Of a stretch of 64,000 nucleotides of DNA, positions 25,705 to 36,306 are shown piece after piece. Position numbers and translations under genes: made by a program. The first letter of the stretch is position 1. Every line of letters starts with the position of its first letter. The stretch comes from Sedimenticola sp. (GTDB lineage Bacteria > Pseudomonadota > Gammaproteobacteria > Chromatiales > Chromatiaceae), in the NCBI GenBank assembly GCA_027068915.1, contig JAMOLT010000013.1, positions 1 through 64,000 of the forward strand, read 5' to 3'. The notes below the pieces were generated by a model. It searched no databases. It saw only the letters and a program-made list of their open reading frames with translations, and was not told the origin of the DNA.

Positions 25705-27504
25705 ATGAGTAACAATACGCTCATCACCCTGAAAGAAGCACCCACGCTGGCTGCGGTATTCCGCCAGCGCGTTGCCCACACTCCCAACGCCATCGCCTAT
25801 ATTCAACACGACACCAAGGACGGGCAGTGGCATGAATACAGCTGGTCGGAAACTGCCCGAGAAGTTATACGCTGGCAAGCCGCCCTGAAGTCTTCCGGGC
25901 TGCAAACCGGCGAGCGGGTCGTCATCATGTGCAAGAACTCCCGGGAATGGGTGATCTGCGATCAGGCAACCCTGGGGCTGGGACTGGTGTTGGTTCCCGT
26001 GTTCATGAACGACAGGGCGGAAAACATCAATTGGATCAGCAACGACTGCAGCGCCTCCCTGCTGGTGATCGAAGGCCAGGAGCAATGGGACACCCTCAAA
26101 GGCAGTATCGATGAACTGGAAAGCGTACATACAATTGTCGCCGTACATGAAGTCAAAGACCAACACCCCAAGCTCAAACCACTGCAGGAATGGTTGCCCC
26201 AGGAACCTGTTACTGCCGACCTTGCCGAAGAAGAAACTTCTTCCGAAGAGCTGGCGACAATTGTCTACACATCCGGTACCACGGGGCGCCCCAAAGGGGT
26301 CATGCTCAGCCACCACAACATCATCTGGAATATACACGCCGCACTGCAGCTGTTCGATATCGGCCCGGACAATACCTTTTTGTCCTTTCTGCCCCTATCC
26401 CATACGTTCGAACGAACCGTAGGCTATTATCTTGCCATGGTGTGCGGCGCAACCACGGCCTATAACCGCTCCATACCACAGCTTGCAGAAGACCTCTCCA
26501 TCATCAAACCCACACTGCTGGTTTCCGTGCCACGCATATTCGAGCGTATCTATGGGCGCATCATGGACAAGCTCACGACGGAATCGTCCATCAAGCAAAA
26601 GCTGTTTCGAAGCGCCATCGATATTGGCTGGGACAAATTCGAATATGACCAGGGACGGGGGAAATGGGCACCTGCATTCCTTCTGCATCCCCTGCTGGAT
26701 GCCTTGGTAGGCGCCAAGGTGCGTGCACGCTTGGGAGGGCAGCTGCGTTTCACCGTTTGCGGCGGCGCGGCGCTTTCTCCCGATGTGGCACGCATGTTTA
26801 TTGGCCTGGGCATTCCGGTAACCCAGGGATATGGCCTTACCGAAACCAGCCCGGTAATCGCCGCCAACCCTCTGGAGAACAACATCCCCGCGTCTGTGGG
26901 ACTTCCCCTGCCTGGCGTGGAAGTGGAAATTTCCGACCAGGAAGAGCTGCTCACCCGCAGCCCCAGCATCATGATCGGCTACTGGAACAAACCGGAAGCC
27001 ACCGCCGATATGATCGATGCACAAGGCTGGCTGCACACCGGAGACAAGGCCAGAATTGAAGACGGGCATGTATTCATCACCGGACGCCTGAAGGAAATCA
27101 TCGTGCTGTCTACGGGCGAAAAAATCCCTCCCACAGACATGGAAAATGCCATTGCCCTGGATCCGCTCATTGAACAGGCGATGGTAATCGGCGAAGGGAA
27201 ACCCTATCTTTCCGCACTGGTAGTACCAAATCCCGAGCATTTCGAGCAACTATGCCGTTCGTCTGGACTAAAACCCGGCGATGCAGAAAACTACAACAAT
27301 GAAGTGGTGCGCGAACAGGTGTTGCAGCGGGTTCAGGAGAAACTCAGCGCTTTTCCCGGTTACGCAAAAATCCACAATGTAGCAATACTGAACGAACCCT
27401 TGACGCCGGAAAACGGTTTACTCACCCCTACCCTGAAGCTGCGGCGCAACCGGATACTGATGTATTACACCGATGAAGTGGCCGATTTGTATTCCGGACA
27501 CTGA
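25705..27504 (+). CDS. Long-chain fatty acid--CoA ligase (AMP-forming)
   Basis: 599 residues. It activates fatty acids to acyl-CoA with ATP. The AMP-binding motif is YTSGTTGRPKGVMLSH near residue 190, followed by QGYGLTETSPV, GWLHTGDKARIE and GRLKEIIVLSTGEKI. The type is the long-chain AMP-dependent synthetase related to eukaryotic ACSL and to bacterial FadD-like enzymes. The ATG at 25705 is 5 bases after AGGAGG; an ATG at 25701 meets a stop at once. It supplies acyl-CoA for the enzymes encoded just upstream, but its own expression may differ because of the intervening element. Confidence 0.94.
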   Translation: MSNNTLITLKEAPTLAAVFRQRVAHTPNAIAYIQHDTKDGQWHEYSWSETAREVIRWQAALKSSGLQTGERVVIMCKNSREWVICDQATLGLGLVLVPVFMNDRAENINWISNDCSASLLVIEGQEQWDTLKGSIDELESVHTIVAVHEVKDQHPKLKPLQEWLPQEPVTADLAEEETSSEELATIVYTSGTTGRPKGVMLSHHNIIWNIHAALQLFDIGPDNTFLSFLPLSHTFERTVGYYLAMVCGATTAYNRSIPQLAEDLSIIKPTLLVSVPRIFERIYGRIMDKLTTESSIKQKLFRSAIDIGWDKFEYDQGRGKWAPAFLLHPLLDALVGAKVRARLGGQLRFTVCGGAALSPDVARMFIGLGIPVTQGYGLTETSPVIAANPLENNIPASVGLPLPGVEVEISDQEELLTRSPSIMIGYWNKPEATADMIDAQGWLHTGDKARIEDGHVFITGRLKEIIVLSTGEKIPPTDMENAIALDPLIEQAMVIGEGKPYLSALVVPNPEHFEQLCRSSGLKPGDAENYNNEVVREQVLQRVQEKLSAFPGYAKIHNVAILNEPLTPENGLLTPTLKLRRNRILMYYTDEVADLYSGH

Positions 27505-27511
27505 GGGCGTT

Positions 27512-28015
27512 TTATTTGACCGCCGCTGCATAAAAACGCTCGAAGCTCGCCGGCGAAAAACCCCGCATGTGCTTCTTGCCCACGGCAATAACAGGCACGC
27601 TGCTGGTGGCGTATTTTTCATATGCCTTGCGCCCTTCTGCAGATGCATCGATATCATATTCCTTAAAGGGAATTCGCTTCTGCACAAAGTATTTTCTGGC
27701 GCGTTTGCACACCCCGCACCAGGCAGCGGAATACATCACCACCTTTTTCTTTCGCACCCGGGTCGCCGGCTCGCGGCTGCCCAGGCCGGAAGCATATTCC
27801 CTGGCGCTGCTTTTTACATTGTCCGGAGCTTCTACTGTATTTGGCTTCACCTCCAGTTGCTCACTCCTGGCCTCCACCGGTGGCCGATCACCAAAATGCA
27901 CGTTGCCTTCCTTGTCTTTCCAGCTGTAGATGCCCGCAGCGGAAGCCAGGCATGGCAACAACAAGAACCCAAGCCCCATGGCCACTCCAAATAAAACCTT
28001 GTTGCCGATTGTCAT
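27512..28015 (-). CDS. Exported DUF4124-glutaredoxin hybrid protein
   Basis: 167 residues from the ATG at 28015, which has GGGGGA five bases upstream and is followed by a signal peptide (VLFGVAMGLGFLLLPCLASA). The mature N-terminus is a DUF4124 segment (GIYSWKDKEGNVHFGDRPP). The C-terminal half is a glutaredoxin-like domain with a CxxC active site (YSAAWCGVCKRARKYF), the thioredoxin-fold cis-proline motif TSSVPVIAVG and the ending GFSPASFERF. The protein is predicted to be periplasmic, where a CxxC domain could serve thiol-disulfide exchange. It converges with the acyl-CoA ligase gene, leaving a seven-base gap. Confidence 0.88.
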   Translation of the reverse strand: MTIGNKVLFGVAMGLGFLLLPCLASAAGIYSWKDKEGNVHFGDRPPVEARSEQLEVKPNTVEAPDNVKSSAREYASGLGSREPATRVRKKKVVMYSAAWCGVCKRARKYFVQKRIPFKEYDIDASAEGRKAYEKYATSSVPVIAVGKKHMRGFSPASFERFYAAAVK

Positions 28016-28145
28016 GACAATCCCCCTTTGCATAGATGCACCAGGAAAGTATTCTATTCCAAGATCAACAGCATATAGCAAATCATATGGATATTGCCCC
28101 CATACCGCCAGGATTGGGGCAACCGGCGCAGCAACCGCATATTTC

Positions 28146-28175
28146 GTGTAGCTTTCGCCTGCTTGATGCTATAAT
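28146..28175 (+). promoter_or_regulatory. Extended -10 promoter for infA
   Basis: TGCTATAAT at 28167-28175 is a perfect extended -10 (TGnTATAAT). No good -35 is present, which is usual for this promoter type. It lies about 80 bases before the infA start. Confidence 0.65.
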
Positions 28176-28253
28176 CTTGCGCCTTCACGAACTTTCTCCC
28201 GGGTGGAGAGAAGTTTCAGATACTTTACACAACCAACACACTGCAGTGGCTTT

Positions 28254-28472
28254 ATGGCAAAAGAAGATGTAATTGAAATGGAAGGCACGGTCAAAGAGAC
28301 CCTGCCCAACACCATGTTTCGCGTAGAGCTGGAAAACGGCCATGTGATTACCGCGCATATCTCCGGCAAGATGCGCAAGCACTATATCCGGATTCTGACC
28401 GGGGACAAGGTCAAGGTGGAAATGACGCCTTATGACCTGAGCAAGGGGCGCATCGTTTACCGCGAGCGTTGA
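28254..28472 (+). CDS. infA: Translation initiation factor IF-1
   Basis: 72 residues from the ATG at 28254, exactly the family length, with the sequence [20 protein letters not shown] and the S1/OB-fold ending RGRIVYR-like (GRIVYRER). It binds the 30S A site and helps IF-2 and IF-3 during initiation. The frame is open further upstream, but those codons have no homologous character. It converges with clpA. Confidence 0.97.
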   Translation: MAKEDVIEMEGTVKETLPNTMFRVELENGHVITAHISGKMRKHYIRILTGDKVKVEMTPYDLSKGRIVYRER

Positions 28473-28487
28473 GCGACACCGTGCCAG

Positions 28488-28510
28488 GAAGCCGAATCAG
28501 GCTTCTTCTT
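28488..28510 (+). terminator. infA terminator overlapping the clpA 3' end
   Basis: GAAGCC (28488-28493), loop GAATCA, GGCTTC (28500-28505), then TTCTTTCT. It lies 16 bases past the infA stop. The right half is inside the last codons of clpA. Confidence 0.7.
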
Positions 28511-30761
28511 TCTGGTTTTCAAACACGAAAGTCAGCTCATCATCTTTCACCTGAACCTGCACATGCCCACCCTGGCTGAGTTTGCCGAATAGCAACTCCT
28601 CCGCTACGGGTTTCTTGATTTTTTCCTGAATCAAACGCGCCATGGGACGTGCCCCCATTTTCGGGTCATAGCCCTGCCCCGCCAGCCACAGGCGCGCTTC
28701 CTCATCCACGCTGATCGTCACCTGCTTCTGCGCCAGCAATCCTTCCAGTTCAAACAGGAATTTGCTTACCACACTGCTGATGCTGTCCAGCGACAGGGGC
28801 TGGAACTGGATAATGGCATCGAGGCGATTGCGGAATTCGGGAGTAAACAGCTTGTTGATGGCTTCCTTTCCATCCGAGCTGTGATCCTGACTGGTAAAGC
28901 CGATGGAGCGACGGCTCATTTCCATGGCGCCGGCATTGGTGGTCATGATGATGATCACGTTGCGGAAATCAGCCTTGCGGCCATTGTTGTCGGTGAGGGT
29001 ACCATGATCCATGACCTGCAGCAGCAGGTTGAAAACATCGGGGTGCGCCTTTTCAATTTCATCCAGCAACAATACGGAATGAGGGTGCTTGGTGATCTGC
29101 TCCGTGAGCAAGCCACCCTGATCAAAGCCAACATAGCCAGGAGGGGCGCCGATGAGACGGGAAACTGCATGGCGCTCCATATATTCCGACATGTCAAAGC
29201 GAATCAGCTCCAGCCCGAGAACCCTGGCGAGCTGGCGGGTGACTTCCGTTTTTCCCACCCCCGTCGGCCCGGCAAACAGGAATGAGCCAACGGGTTTGTG
29301 CTCTTCTGCAAGGCCGGATCGGTTCATGCGGATGGCGGCAGAAAGAACATCGATCGCTTCATCTTGCCCGTAGACCACCATTTGCAGATCCCGCTCGAGA
29401 TTGCGCAGCGCCTCGATGTCTGAAGAGGAAACCTTGCGCTCGGGGATACGCGCAATACGCGCCACCACTGTCTCTACCTGATCGACACCAACTTCCGTTT
29501 CGCGTTCTTCCTCGGGAACCAGGCGAGTAGCGGCTCCGGCTTCATCGATCACATCAATCGCCTTGTCCGGCATGTGGCGGTCATTGATGTATCTATCTGC
29601 CAAGTCTGCCGCTGCCTGCAGGGCAGCATCGCTGTACGTCACATCATGATGTTCTTCAAAGCGGCTGCGCAGCCCCTTGAGAATATCCACCACTTCTCCG
29701 ATGCTGGGTTCAACTACATCAATTTTCTGAAAGCGCCGGTTCAGGGCATGATCCTTTTCAAAAATGCCCCGGAACTCCTGGTAGGTGGTGGAACCAATGC
29801 AGCGCAACTCACCCGATGCCAGCATGGGTTTGATCAGGTTCGAGGCGTCCATGGTGCCCCCTGATGCGGCACCCGCGCCGATTATGGTGTGGATTTCATC
29901 AATGAACAGGATGCTGTCCGGGATTTTTTTCAGCTCCTTGAGTACGGCCTTCAACCGCTTCTCGAATTCACCACGGTACTTGGTTCCTGCAACCAGCCCT
30001 CCCAGATCCAGGGAATAGATGGTCGCCATCTGCAGCACTTCAGGGATATCCTTGTCCACGATTTTTTTTGCCAAACCCTCGGCAATGGCTGTCTTTCCTA
30101 CTCCAGCTTCACCTACCAGCAGAGGGTTATTCTTGCGCCGGCGGCAGAGAATTTGTACCGCCCTTTCTACTTCATGCTCACGGCCGATAAGCGGATCGAT
30201 CTTTCCTTCCCTGGCATGTTCATTCAGATTCAAGGTCCAGGATTCCAGTGCCGATACCCTGGCTTCGCCTTCAGGCGCCTCAACAGCTTGCGCACTATCT
30301 GCAGATTCTTCATCCGCATTGTCCTTCCCCACCCTGGAAATGCCATGGGCCATGTAATTCACTACATCCAGACGGGTTATCCCCTGCTGATTGAGAAAAT
30401 ATACAGCCTGGGAATCCTTTTCACTGAAAACCGCCACCAGTACATTGGCGCCAGTGACTTCTTTTTTTCCGGAGGCCTGCACATGAAATACAGCGCGCTG
30501 CAACACCCGCTGGAAACCGATGGTGGGCTGCGCCTCCTGCTCCTCACCTTCCGGCAACAGGGGGCAGTTCTCCTGAATAAACTGCCGGATATTGTCTGTC
30601 AGCATATCCAGATCTGCACCGCAGGCTTTGAGCACATCCACCGCTGATGGATTACCCAGCAGCGCCAGCAGCAGGTGCTCAATGGTAATGAATTCCTGCC
30701 GTTTGTGCGTTGCATTGACGAACGCCTGATTCAGTACATACTCCAGTTCCTGACTTAACAT
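28497..30761 (-). CDS. clpA: ATP-dependent Clp protease ATP-binding subunit ClpA
   Basis: 754 residues (E. coli 758). An N-terminal Clp repeat domain is followed by two AAA+ modules with Walker A motifs GEAGVGKT and GPTGVGKT. The IGF loop for ClpP docking is present as SIGFTSQDH-like sequence near residue 615. It unfolds substrates and feeds them to ClpP, and takes N-degron substrates from ClpS. It stands downstream of clpS on the same strand, as in most gammaproteobacteria, separated by 66 bases that hold a hairpin. Confidence 0.97.
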   Translation of the reverse strand: MLSQELEYVLNQAFVNATHKRQEFITIEHLLLALLGNPSAVDVLKACGADLDMLTDNIRQFIQENCPLLPEGEEQEAQPTIGFQRVLQRAVFHVQASGKKEVTGANVLVAVFSEKDSQAVYFLNQQGITRLDVVNYMAHGISRVGKDNADEESADSAQAVEAPEGEARVSALESWTLNLNEHAREGKIDPLIGREHEVERAVQILCRRRKNNPLLVGEAGVGKTAIAEGLAKKIVDKDIPEVLQMATIYSLDLGGLVAGTKYRGEFEKRLKAVLKELKKIPDSILFIDEIHTIIGAGAASGGTMDASNLIKPMLASGELRCIGSTTYQEFRGIFEKDHALNRRFQKIDVVEPSIGEVVDILKGLRSRFEEHHDVTYSDAALQAAADLADRYINDRHMPDKAIDVIDEAGAATRLVPEEERETEVGVDQVETVVARIARIPERKVSSSDIEALRNLERDLQMVVYGQDEAIDVLSAAIRMNRSGLAEEHKPVGSFLFAGPTGVGKTEVTRQLARVLGLELIRFDMSEYMERHAVSRLIGAPPGYVGFDQGGLLTEQITKHPHSVLLLDEIEKAHPDVFNLLLQVMDHGTLTDNNGRKADFRNVIIIMTTNAGAMEMSRRSIGFTSQDHSSDGKEAINKLFTPEFRNRLDAIIQFQPLSLDSISSVVSKFLFELEGLLAQKQVTISVDEEARLWLAGQGYDPKMGARPMARLIQEKIKKPVAEELLFGKLSQGGHVQVQVKDDELTFVFENQKEEA

Positions 30762-30789
30762 CTGCTTCTATCTTGCCCTCAATATTGTT

Positions 30790-30830
30790 TAACAGGTTGT
30801 TAAAAAACGGATTTTTTCAACATCCTGTTA
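30790..30830. terminator. Imperfect hairpin between clpS and clpA
   Basis: TAACAGGTTGTTAAAAAAC and TTTTTTCAACATCCTGTTA pair over about 16 of 18 positions and overlap the clpS stop codon. A copy of the right arm (TTTTTTCAACATCCTGTTA) is also found at 3534-3552. It may attenuate readthrough into clpA or be a dispersed palindromic element. Confidence 0.55.
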
Positions 30831-31148
30831 AGCTTCTTCCATGGTGCATAACAGGGGATGCTGGCTTTCCCTGGCATATTCATTAACCTGAGACACCTTG
30901 GTTTCCGCAATATCCCGGGTGAAGACCCCGCAGACCCCAACGCCCCGGGTATGCACATGCAGCATCACCTGGGTTGCCTTCTCCTCATTCATATGAAAAC
31001 AGGAGGTCAGTATTTCAACCACAAAATCCATCGGCGTATAATCGTCATTCAACAACAGCACCTTATACAAAGGCGGCTTCTTAAGCTTAGGACGACTTTC
31101 CTGGGTCGCAAGTTCCCCATTTTCGTTATCTTCGTATTCTTCACTCAT
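30828..31148 (-). CDS. clpS: ATP-dependent Clp protease adaptor ClpS
   Basis: 106 residues. The acidic N-terminal tail leads to the core [20 protein letters not shown], and the rest ([20 protein letters not shown]) is typical. It binds N-end-rule substrates and the ClpA N-domain. The start ATG lies only about nine bases from the end of MITE copy B, and no Shine-Dalgarno sequence is visible, so promoter and ribosome-binding site may come from the element. Confidence 0.96.
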   Translation of the reverse strand: MSEEYEDNENGELATQESRPKLKKPPLYKVLLLNDDYTPMDFVVEILTSCFHMNEEKATQVMLHVHTRGVGVCGVFTRDIAETKVSQVNEYARESQHPLLCTMEEA

Positions 31149-31156
31149 AGTCAGCT

Positions 31157-31425
31157 TGTGTACTGTGTCGGAATAAAAGGCTTTTTCAGTGAGTCACAAT
31201 GCGGCCAGATGCAAGACGTACTCGTGCAGGAAAGGCAGCCCCCTTTCAAGCGAGTACAACACAGCAGACGGCCGCATTGTGGCTCAGCCGAAAGGAACCC
31301 CCCAAAAGCGCCAGGACGGTGTTGGGGTACTTGCCAAGGGAGCAACCATTGGCTGCACACCCCGCCTTGTCCTGGTGCTTTTTGGGGGCCCTGAAAAGGC
31401 CTTTTCTCCCGACGCAGTACATTAG
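31157..31425. mobile_element. MITE copy B between purL and clpS
   Basis: About 269 bp with the same organisation as copy A: ends GTGTACTGTGTCGGAATAAA and the complement of TGTACTGCGTCGGGAGAAAA, the GCGGCC/GGCCGC palindrome, and the CCCCCAAAAGCGCCAGGAC palindrome. The right end TTAG contains the TAA stop codon of purL read on the minus strand (31422-31424). No transposase is present. Confidence 0.85.
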
Positions 31426-34400
31426 TTTTCATTTACCCATACTCTGGCGTTTCTGAACAGGCGCATCCAGGGGCTGTCTTCACCCCAGCCATCGGGATGC
31501 CAGGAATTCTGCACCGTGCGGATCACCCGCTCCGGATGCGGCATCATGATGGTCACACGCCCATCCTCTGTTGTTAGACCGGTAACCCCCTCGGGAGATC
31601 CGTTGGGATTTGCCGGGTAGTTCATGGTTACATCACCATTGTTATCAATATAGCGCAGGCTCACTCCCTTTCCAGGCCGGGAATCACCACGGTACTCTGC
31701 ACGGCCCTCCCCGTGGGCCACCGCAATCGGCATGCGCGAGCCGTGCATTCCCTGAAACAGCAGCGAAGGACTGTCCAGCACTTCCACCATGGCCACCCGC
31801 GCCTCGAACTGCTCTGAACGGTTGCGTACGAAATGCGGCCAATGAGCTGCCCCAGAAATCAGCTCTTTGATATTGGAAAGCATCTGGCAGCCATTGCAAA
31901 CGCCAAGGCTGAAGGTGTTTTCCCGCTCGAAAAAGGCCTGAAACTGATCCCTTGCACGGGCATGAAAGAGTATGGATTTGGCCCAGCCCTCTCCCGCGCC
32001 CAGCACATCACCATAGCTGAATCCCCCGCAAGCCACCAAGCCCCTGAAATCATCCAGCGTTACGGAACCATTGAGGATATCGGACATATGAACATCCACG
32101 GCCTCGAACCCCGCCTTGTGGAAGGCGTAGGCCATTTCCTGCTGGCCGTTCACTCCCTGTTCCCTGAGAATGGCCATGCGCGGCCTGCTGATCTCGAGAA
32201 ATGGGGCGGCAATATCGTCTTCGGGATCAAAGCTCGGGTGGGCGCTCAAGCCAGGATCATTTGCTGCAATGCCCTGAAACTCTTCCCGGGCGCACTCGGG
32301 ATTATCTCGCAACAGCTGCATCTGCAAACTGGTTTCCGACCAGATTTGCTGCAAATCGCTGCGCTGGCGCTCCAGCAACACCCTGTTCCCCTGGAAAATG
32401 ACAATTTTTTCATCCTCTCTGGTAGTGCCCAGCACATGGCTGTGATGGCCCAGGCCAGCATCTTCCAGGCATTTGAGTACATCATCGCAGTCACTGTGAC
32501 GCACCTGCAAAACCAGTCCCAGCTCCTCGCTGAACAAGGCGGCTAACGCATCCGCATCCAGGGCATCGATGCCAATATCCAGTCCACAGCGACCGGCAAA
32601 AGCCATCTCCAGCAAGGTGACTATCAAACCACCATCAGAGCGGTCATGGCTGGCCAGAATCAGGCCATCCCGGTTTAGCTCCTGGAGGGCATCAAAGCAG
32701 CGCCTGAGCATTTCCGGATCATCCAGATCCGGGCCGACATGGCCAAGTTGGCCATATACCTGCCCAAGGGCGGATGCACCCAGGCGATTCAGGCCTTTTC
32801 CCAAATCGATGAGGATCAGATCCGTATCACCCTGATCCATGCGCAGGGCGGGGGTCAGCACATTGCGCACATCGGTCACCGGGGCGAAGGCTGTGATGAT
32901 CAGGGACAAAGGCGCAGCCATTTCCCTGGTTTCATCATTTTGCTGCCATACTGTTTTCATGGACATGGAATCCTTTCCTACAGGTATGGCGATACCCAGC
33001 TGGGGACATAGTTCCATACCCACCGCTTTGACCGTATCAAACAGCCGGGCATCTTCATCCTGATATCCGGCGGCAGCCATCCAGTTGGCGGAAAGCTTGA
33101 TCTTTTCCATGGATTCCACTGGCGCGGCCATGAGGTTGGTGATGGCCTCGCCAATCGCCATACGGCCGGAAGCCGGCGCATTCAACAGCGCCAGGGGCGT
33201 GCGCTCGCCAAGCGCCATGGCTTCTCCGGCATTGCCCTCATAATCTGCAATGGTGACCGCCACATCCGCCACCGGCACCTGCCAGAGTCCGACCATTTGA
33301 TCCCTCGCCACCATGCCGGTAATGCTGCGATCTCCGATGGTGATCAGGAAGCTTTTGCTGGCTACTGTGGGCAGGCGCAAGATCCGCTCCACGGCTTCTA
33401 TCACATCAACATTCTGCAATACCAGCTCCGGCCTGGCAAAAGGTTGGTGATGGGTTTCACGCACCATTTTGGGCGGTTTGCCAAACAGCAGCGGCATGGG
33501 CATGTCGATGGGATTGTTATCGAAGTAGGCATCTCCCAGAAGCAGGTGTTCTTCATCCACAGCCTCACCAACAATGGCGTAGGGGCAGCGCTCGCGCTCG
33601 CAGATTGCCTCGAACTCTTCCAGCTTGTCCACATCGATGGCCAGCACATAGCGCTCCTGGGATTCGTTGCTCCAGATCTCCATAGGAGACATGCCAGGAT
33701 CGCCGCAGGGCACGGTACGCAGTTCGAAGCGACCACCCAGGCCTGCATCATGCACAAGCTCGGGCAAGGCATTGGACAGACCACCAGCGCCTACATCATG
33801 AATAAACAGTATGGGGCTGGAGGCACCCCTGGCGCAGCAGTGATCGATCACTTCCTGGCAGCGTCTTTCCATTTCCGGGTTGGCACGCTGCACCGAAGCA
33901 AAATCCAGGTCTTCGGCCGAGTCGCCGGAAGCCATGGAAGATGCTGCGCCACCGCCAAGACCAATGAGCATGGCAGGCCCGCCAAGCACTATCAGAGGAG
34001 AGCCAGCGGGGAAAGTATCCTTGCGCACATGTTCATCACGAATGTTCCCCAGGCCGCCAGCCAGCATGATGGGTTTGTGATAGCCGCGCAGTTCTTCACC
34101 GTTCGGTCCGGGCACCTGCGTCTCATAGGTACGGAAATAACCGCACAGATTGGGGCGGCCAAATTCATTGTTGAAGGCAGCAGCTCCGATTGGCCCCTCA
34201 AGCATGATATCCAGGGCGGAAACGATGCGCTCCGGCTTGCCGAAATCCTTTTCCCAGGGTTGTTCAGCGCCAGGAATTCGCAGGTTGGACACAGAGAACC
34301 CGCACAAACCAGCCTTGGGTTTGGAGCCTTTTCCCGTAGCCCCCTCATCCCTGATCTCCCCTCCAGCGCCAGTAGCCGCCCCGGGGTCGGGTGAAATTGC

Positions 34401-35294
34401 CGTTGGATGATTGTGCGTCTCCACCTTCATCAGGATATGCACATCCTCGCAATGCTCTTCATACACTCCGGAACCCGGAGCAGGGAAGAAACGGTAGCCT
34501 TGGCTGCCGCGCATTACCGCCGCATTGTCCTTGTAGGCGGACAATACATCCTGTGGCGACTTCTCCGTGGTATTGCGAATCATCTGGAACAGGCTTTTAT
34601 CCTGGGACTTGCCATCGATAATCCAGTCAGCATTGAAAATCTTGTGTCGGCAATGCTCCGAATTCGCCTGGGCAAACATCATCAATTCCACATCCGTAGG
34701 ATTGCGCCCCAGCGCCTGGAAACTTTCCACCAGGTAATCGATTTCATCCCCGGACAACGCCAGCCCCAGGTCTGCATTGGCTTTCACCAATGCCGCCCGC
34801 CCGCCATTGAGGATATCTACAGAAACAAACGGGCGCGGCTCTGTATGCAAAAACAGCACTTGCGCATCATCCAGATCATAGAAAACGGATTCCGTCATGC
34901 GGTCATGAAGTGAATCCCCGGCTTTTCCCAGATCCGCATCTGCGAGATCACCCTCCAGGTAATATGCAACCCCTCGTTCGATACGCTCGACAGCCTGCAA
35001 GCCACATACACGGGCAATATCCGTTGCCTTGGATGACCAGGGTGAAATGGTGCCCGGCCGGGGTGTTACCAGCACCAGAGAGCCAGCCGGCTCATGGCTC
35101 GCCAGCGCCGGGCCGTAGCGCAATATCCGGTTCAGGACAGTCTGCTGGGATGCAGATAATTCTTCTGATAATTCAATTAGATGGGTGAATTCCGCATACA
35201 CAGACACGGGCTTCCCCAGACGTTCAGTCAATCGGGTATTGAGTTTTTCCAGACGAAAATCGGAAAACGCCGGTGCGCCGCGCAACTTGAGCAT
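31422..35294 (-). CDS. purL: Phosphoribosylformylglycinamidine synthase
   Basis: 1290 residues (E. coli 1295), the large single-chain form. It converts FGAR, glutamine and ATP to FGAM in purine synthesis. The FGAM-synthase domain has [10 protein letters not shown]-like [21 protein letters not shown]. The C-terminal glutamine amidotransferase has the nucleophile [10 protein letters not shown], and HPE near the end (MMPHPERV). The stop codon sits at the boundary of MITE copy B, and the last few residues (RVWVNEN) may derive from that junction. Confidence 0.97.
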   Translation of the reverse strand: MLKLRGAPAFSDFRLEKLNTRLTERLGKPVSVYAEFTHLIELSEELSASQQTVLNRILRYGPALASHEPAGSLVLVTPRPGTISPWSSKATDIARVCGLQAVERIERGVAYYLEGDLADADLGKAGDSLHDRMTESVFYDLDDAQVLFLHTEPRPFVSVDILNGGRAALVKANADLGLALSGDEIDYLVESFQALGRNPTDVELMMFAQANSEHCRHKIFNADWIIDGKSQDKSLFQMIRNTTEKSPQDVLSAYKDNAAVMRGSQGYRFFPAPGSGVYEEHCEDVHILMKVETHNHPTAISPDPGAATGAGGEIRDEGATGKGSKPKAGLCGFSVSNLRIPGAEQPWEKDFGKPERIVSALDIMLEGPIGAAAFNNEFGRPNLCGYFRTYETQVPGPNGEELRGYHKPIMLAGGLGNIRDEHVRKDTFPAGSPLIVLGGPAMLIGLGGGAASSMASGDSAEDLDFASVQRANPEMERRCQEVIDHCCARGASSPILFIHDVGAGGLSNALPELVHDAGLGGRFELRTVPCGDPGMSPMEIWSNESQERYVLAIDVDKLEEFEAICERERCPYAIVGEAVDEEHLLLGDAYFDNNPIDMPMPLLFGKPPKMVRETHHQPFARPELVLQNVDVIEAVERILRLPTVASKSFLITIGDRSITGMVARDQMVGLWQVPVADVAVTIADYEGNAGEAMALGERTPLALLNAPASGRMAIGEAITNLMAAPVESMEKIKLSANWMAAAGYQDEDARLFDTVKAVGMELCPQLGIAIPVGKDSMSMKTVWQQNDETREMAAPLSLIITAFAPVTDVRNVLTPALRMDQGDTDLILIDLGKGLNRLGASALGQVYGQLGHVGPDLDDPEMLRRCFDALQELNRDGLILASHDRSDGGLIVTLLEMAFAGRCGLDIGIDALDADALAALFSEELGLVLQVRHSDCDDVLKCLEDAGLGHHSHVLGTTREDEKIVIFQGNRVLLERQRSDLQQIWSETSLQMQLLRDNPECAREEFQGIAANDPGLSAHPSFDPEDDIAAPFLEISRPRMAILREQGVNGQQEMAYAFHKAGFEAVDVHMSDILNGSVTLDDFRGLVACGGFSYGDVLGAGEGWAKSILFHARARDQFQAFFERENTFSLGVCNGCQMLSNIKELISGAAHWPHFVRNRSEQFEARVAMVEVLDSPSLLFQGMHGSRMPIAVAHGEGRAEYRGDSRPGKGVSLRYIDNNGDVTMNYPANPNGSPEGVTGLTTEDGRVTIMMPHPERVIRTVQNSWHPDGWGEDSPWMRLFRNARVWVNEN

Positions 35295-35363
35295 TTCAGG
35301 CCTCGGTAGAAACAGATTCTGCAGCCGTAATGATACCCTGATCCGGGAAACAGACCTAACAAT

Positions 35364-36179
35364 TCAGGCCTTTGGGCCACCATCTTCCGCAAGCCTTCTC
35401 AACACCCAGGCAGCAGCAGCCATACCAAATCCTGCCGTTACCGGCGCGCAGGAGCCAAAACCACCACAATTCAGGCTGCTGTTCGCCGCCCCTTCACACG
35501 TACCGGAAGCATCAGAAAAATACCTCAGAGGCTCATCAGACCAAACTGCAGGGATACCAAAACTGCGCTTGGGGTTGCGTGGAAAACGGTAGTTCTGGCG
35601 CAACTGGCGGCGGGTTTTCGCCAATAGCGGATCTTGCTCTGTGCGGGCTAGGTCCGTATGGCGGATTCTGGTTGGGTCTGACTGACCACCCGCGCCACCT
35701 ACAGTGACGATTTTGATACGGTTTTGCCGACAATGGGCTATCAATGCAGATTTGACACGAAAACTGTCGATGCAATCAATCACAAAATCATGATCACCAG
35801 TAATCGTATCTGTAACATTTTCCTTGGTAATAAAATCATCCAGAAGATTGATTTCCGTCTGGGGATTGATTGAAGCAATACGCTCCGCCATGACTTCAAT
35901 CTTGGCTCTCCCCAGGGTATCAGTCATGGCGGGTAACTGGCGATTGATGTTGGATTCTGCAACATGATCCATGTCGATCAGGGTTATCCCACCAATACCA
36001 CTTCGAGCCAGCGACTCCACAGCCCAGGAACCTACTCCACCAATGCCTATGACGCAAACATGGCTGCGGGCAAACCCCTCCAGGGCATTCTCACCATAGA
36101 GGCGGGCGATACCACCAAATCGTCGTTTGAAATCCACCAGCTTTGTTCTACCTGACAATGTAAGCCTGAACCCACGCAT
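35364..36179 (-). CDS. tcdA: tRNA threonylcarbamoyladenosine dehydratase
   Basis: 271 residues. An E1-like enzyme that cyclises t6A37 to ct6A in tRNAs reading ANN codons, using ATP. The family start is RFGGIARLYGENALEGFARS, followed by the ATP-binding VIGIGGVGSWAVESLARSG. DMDHVAESNINRQL, GGAGGQSDPT and the C-terminal GSCAPVTAGFGMAAA are typical. An in-frame start slightly further in is possible because about 18 residues precede the conserved region. Divergent from selD. Confidence 0.94.
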   Translation of the reverse strand: MRGFRLTLSGRTKLVDFKRRFGGIARLYGENALEGFARSHVCVIGIGGVGSWAVESLARSGIGGITLIDMDHVAESNINRQLPAMTDTLGRAKIEVMAERIASINPQTEINLLDDFITKENVTDTITGDHDFVIDCIDSFRVKSALIAHCRQNRIKIVTVGGAGGQSDPTRIRHTDLARTEQDPLLAKTRRQLRQNYRFPRNPKRSFGIPAVWSDEPLRYFSDASGTCEGAANSSLNCGGFGSCAPVTAGFGMAAAAWVLRRLAEDGGPKA

Positions 36180-36306
36180 TCAGGATAATGTTATATTATG
36201 CGGTTTGTGCAGCAAATAAACAGCAGAGCGCCTCTATCAAATGTCATTCCGGTGTGGCGAAAACAAAATTATTCGAGGCGCCCAGCAGAAAATTGGGTGA
36301 AAGATA
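36180..36306. promoter_or_regulatory. tcdA-selD divergent region with dyad
   Basis: Contains the inverted repeat GCGCCTC (36228-36234) / GAGGCGC (36275-36281) with a 40-base loop. The right side ATTATTCGAGGCGCCC recurs at 3721-3736. AT-rich sequence near 36186-36200 may include a promoter. Confidence 0.4.
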
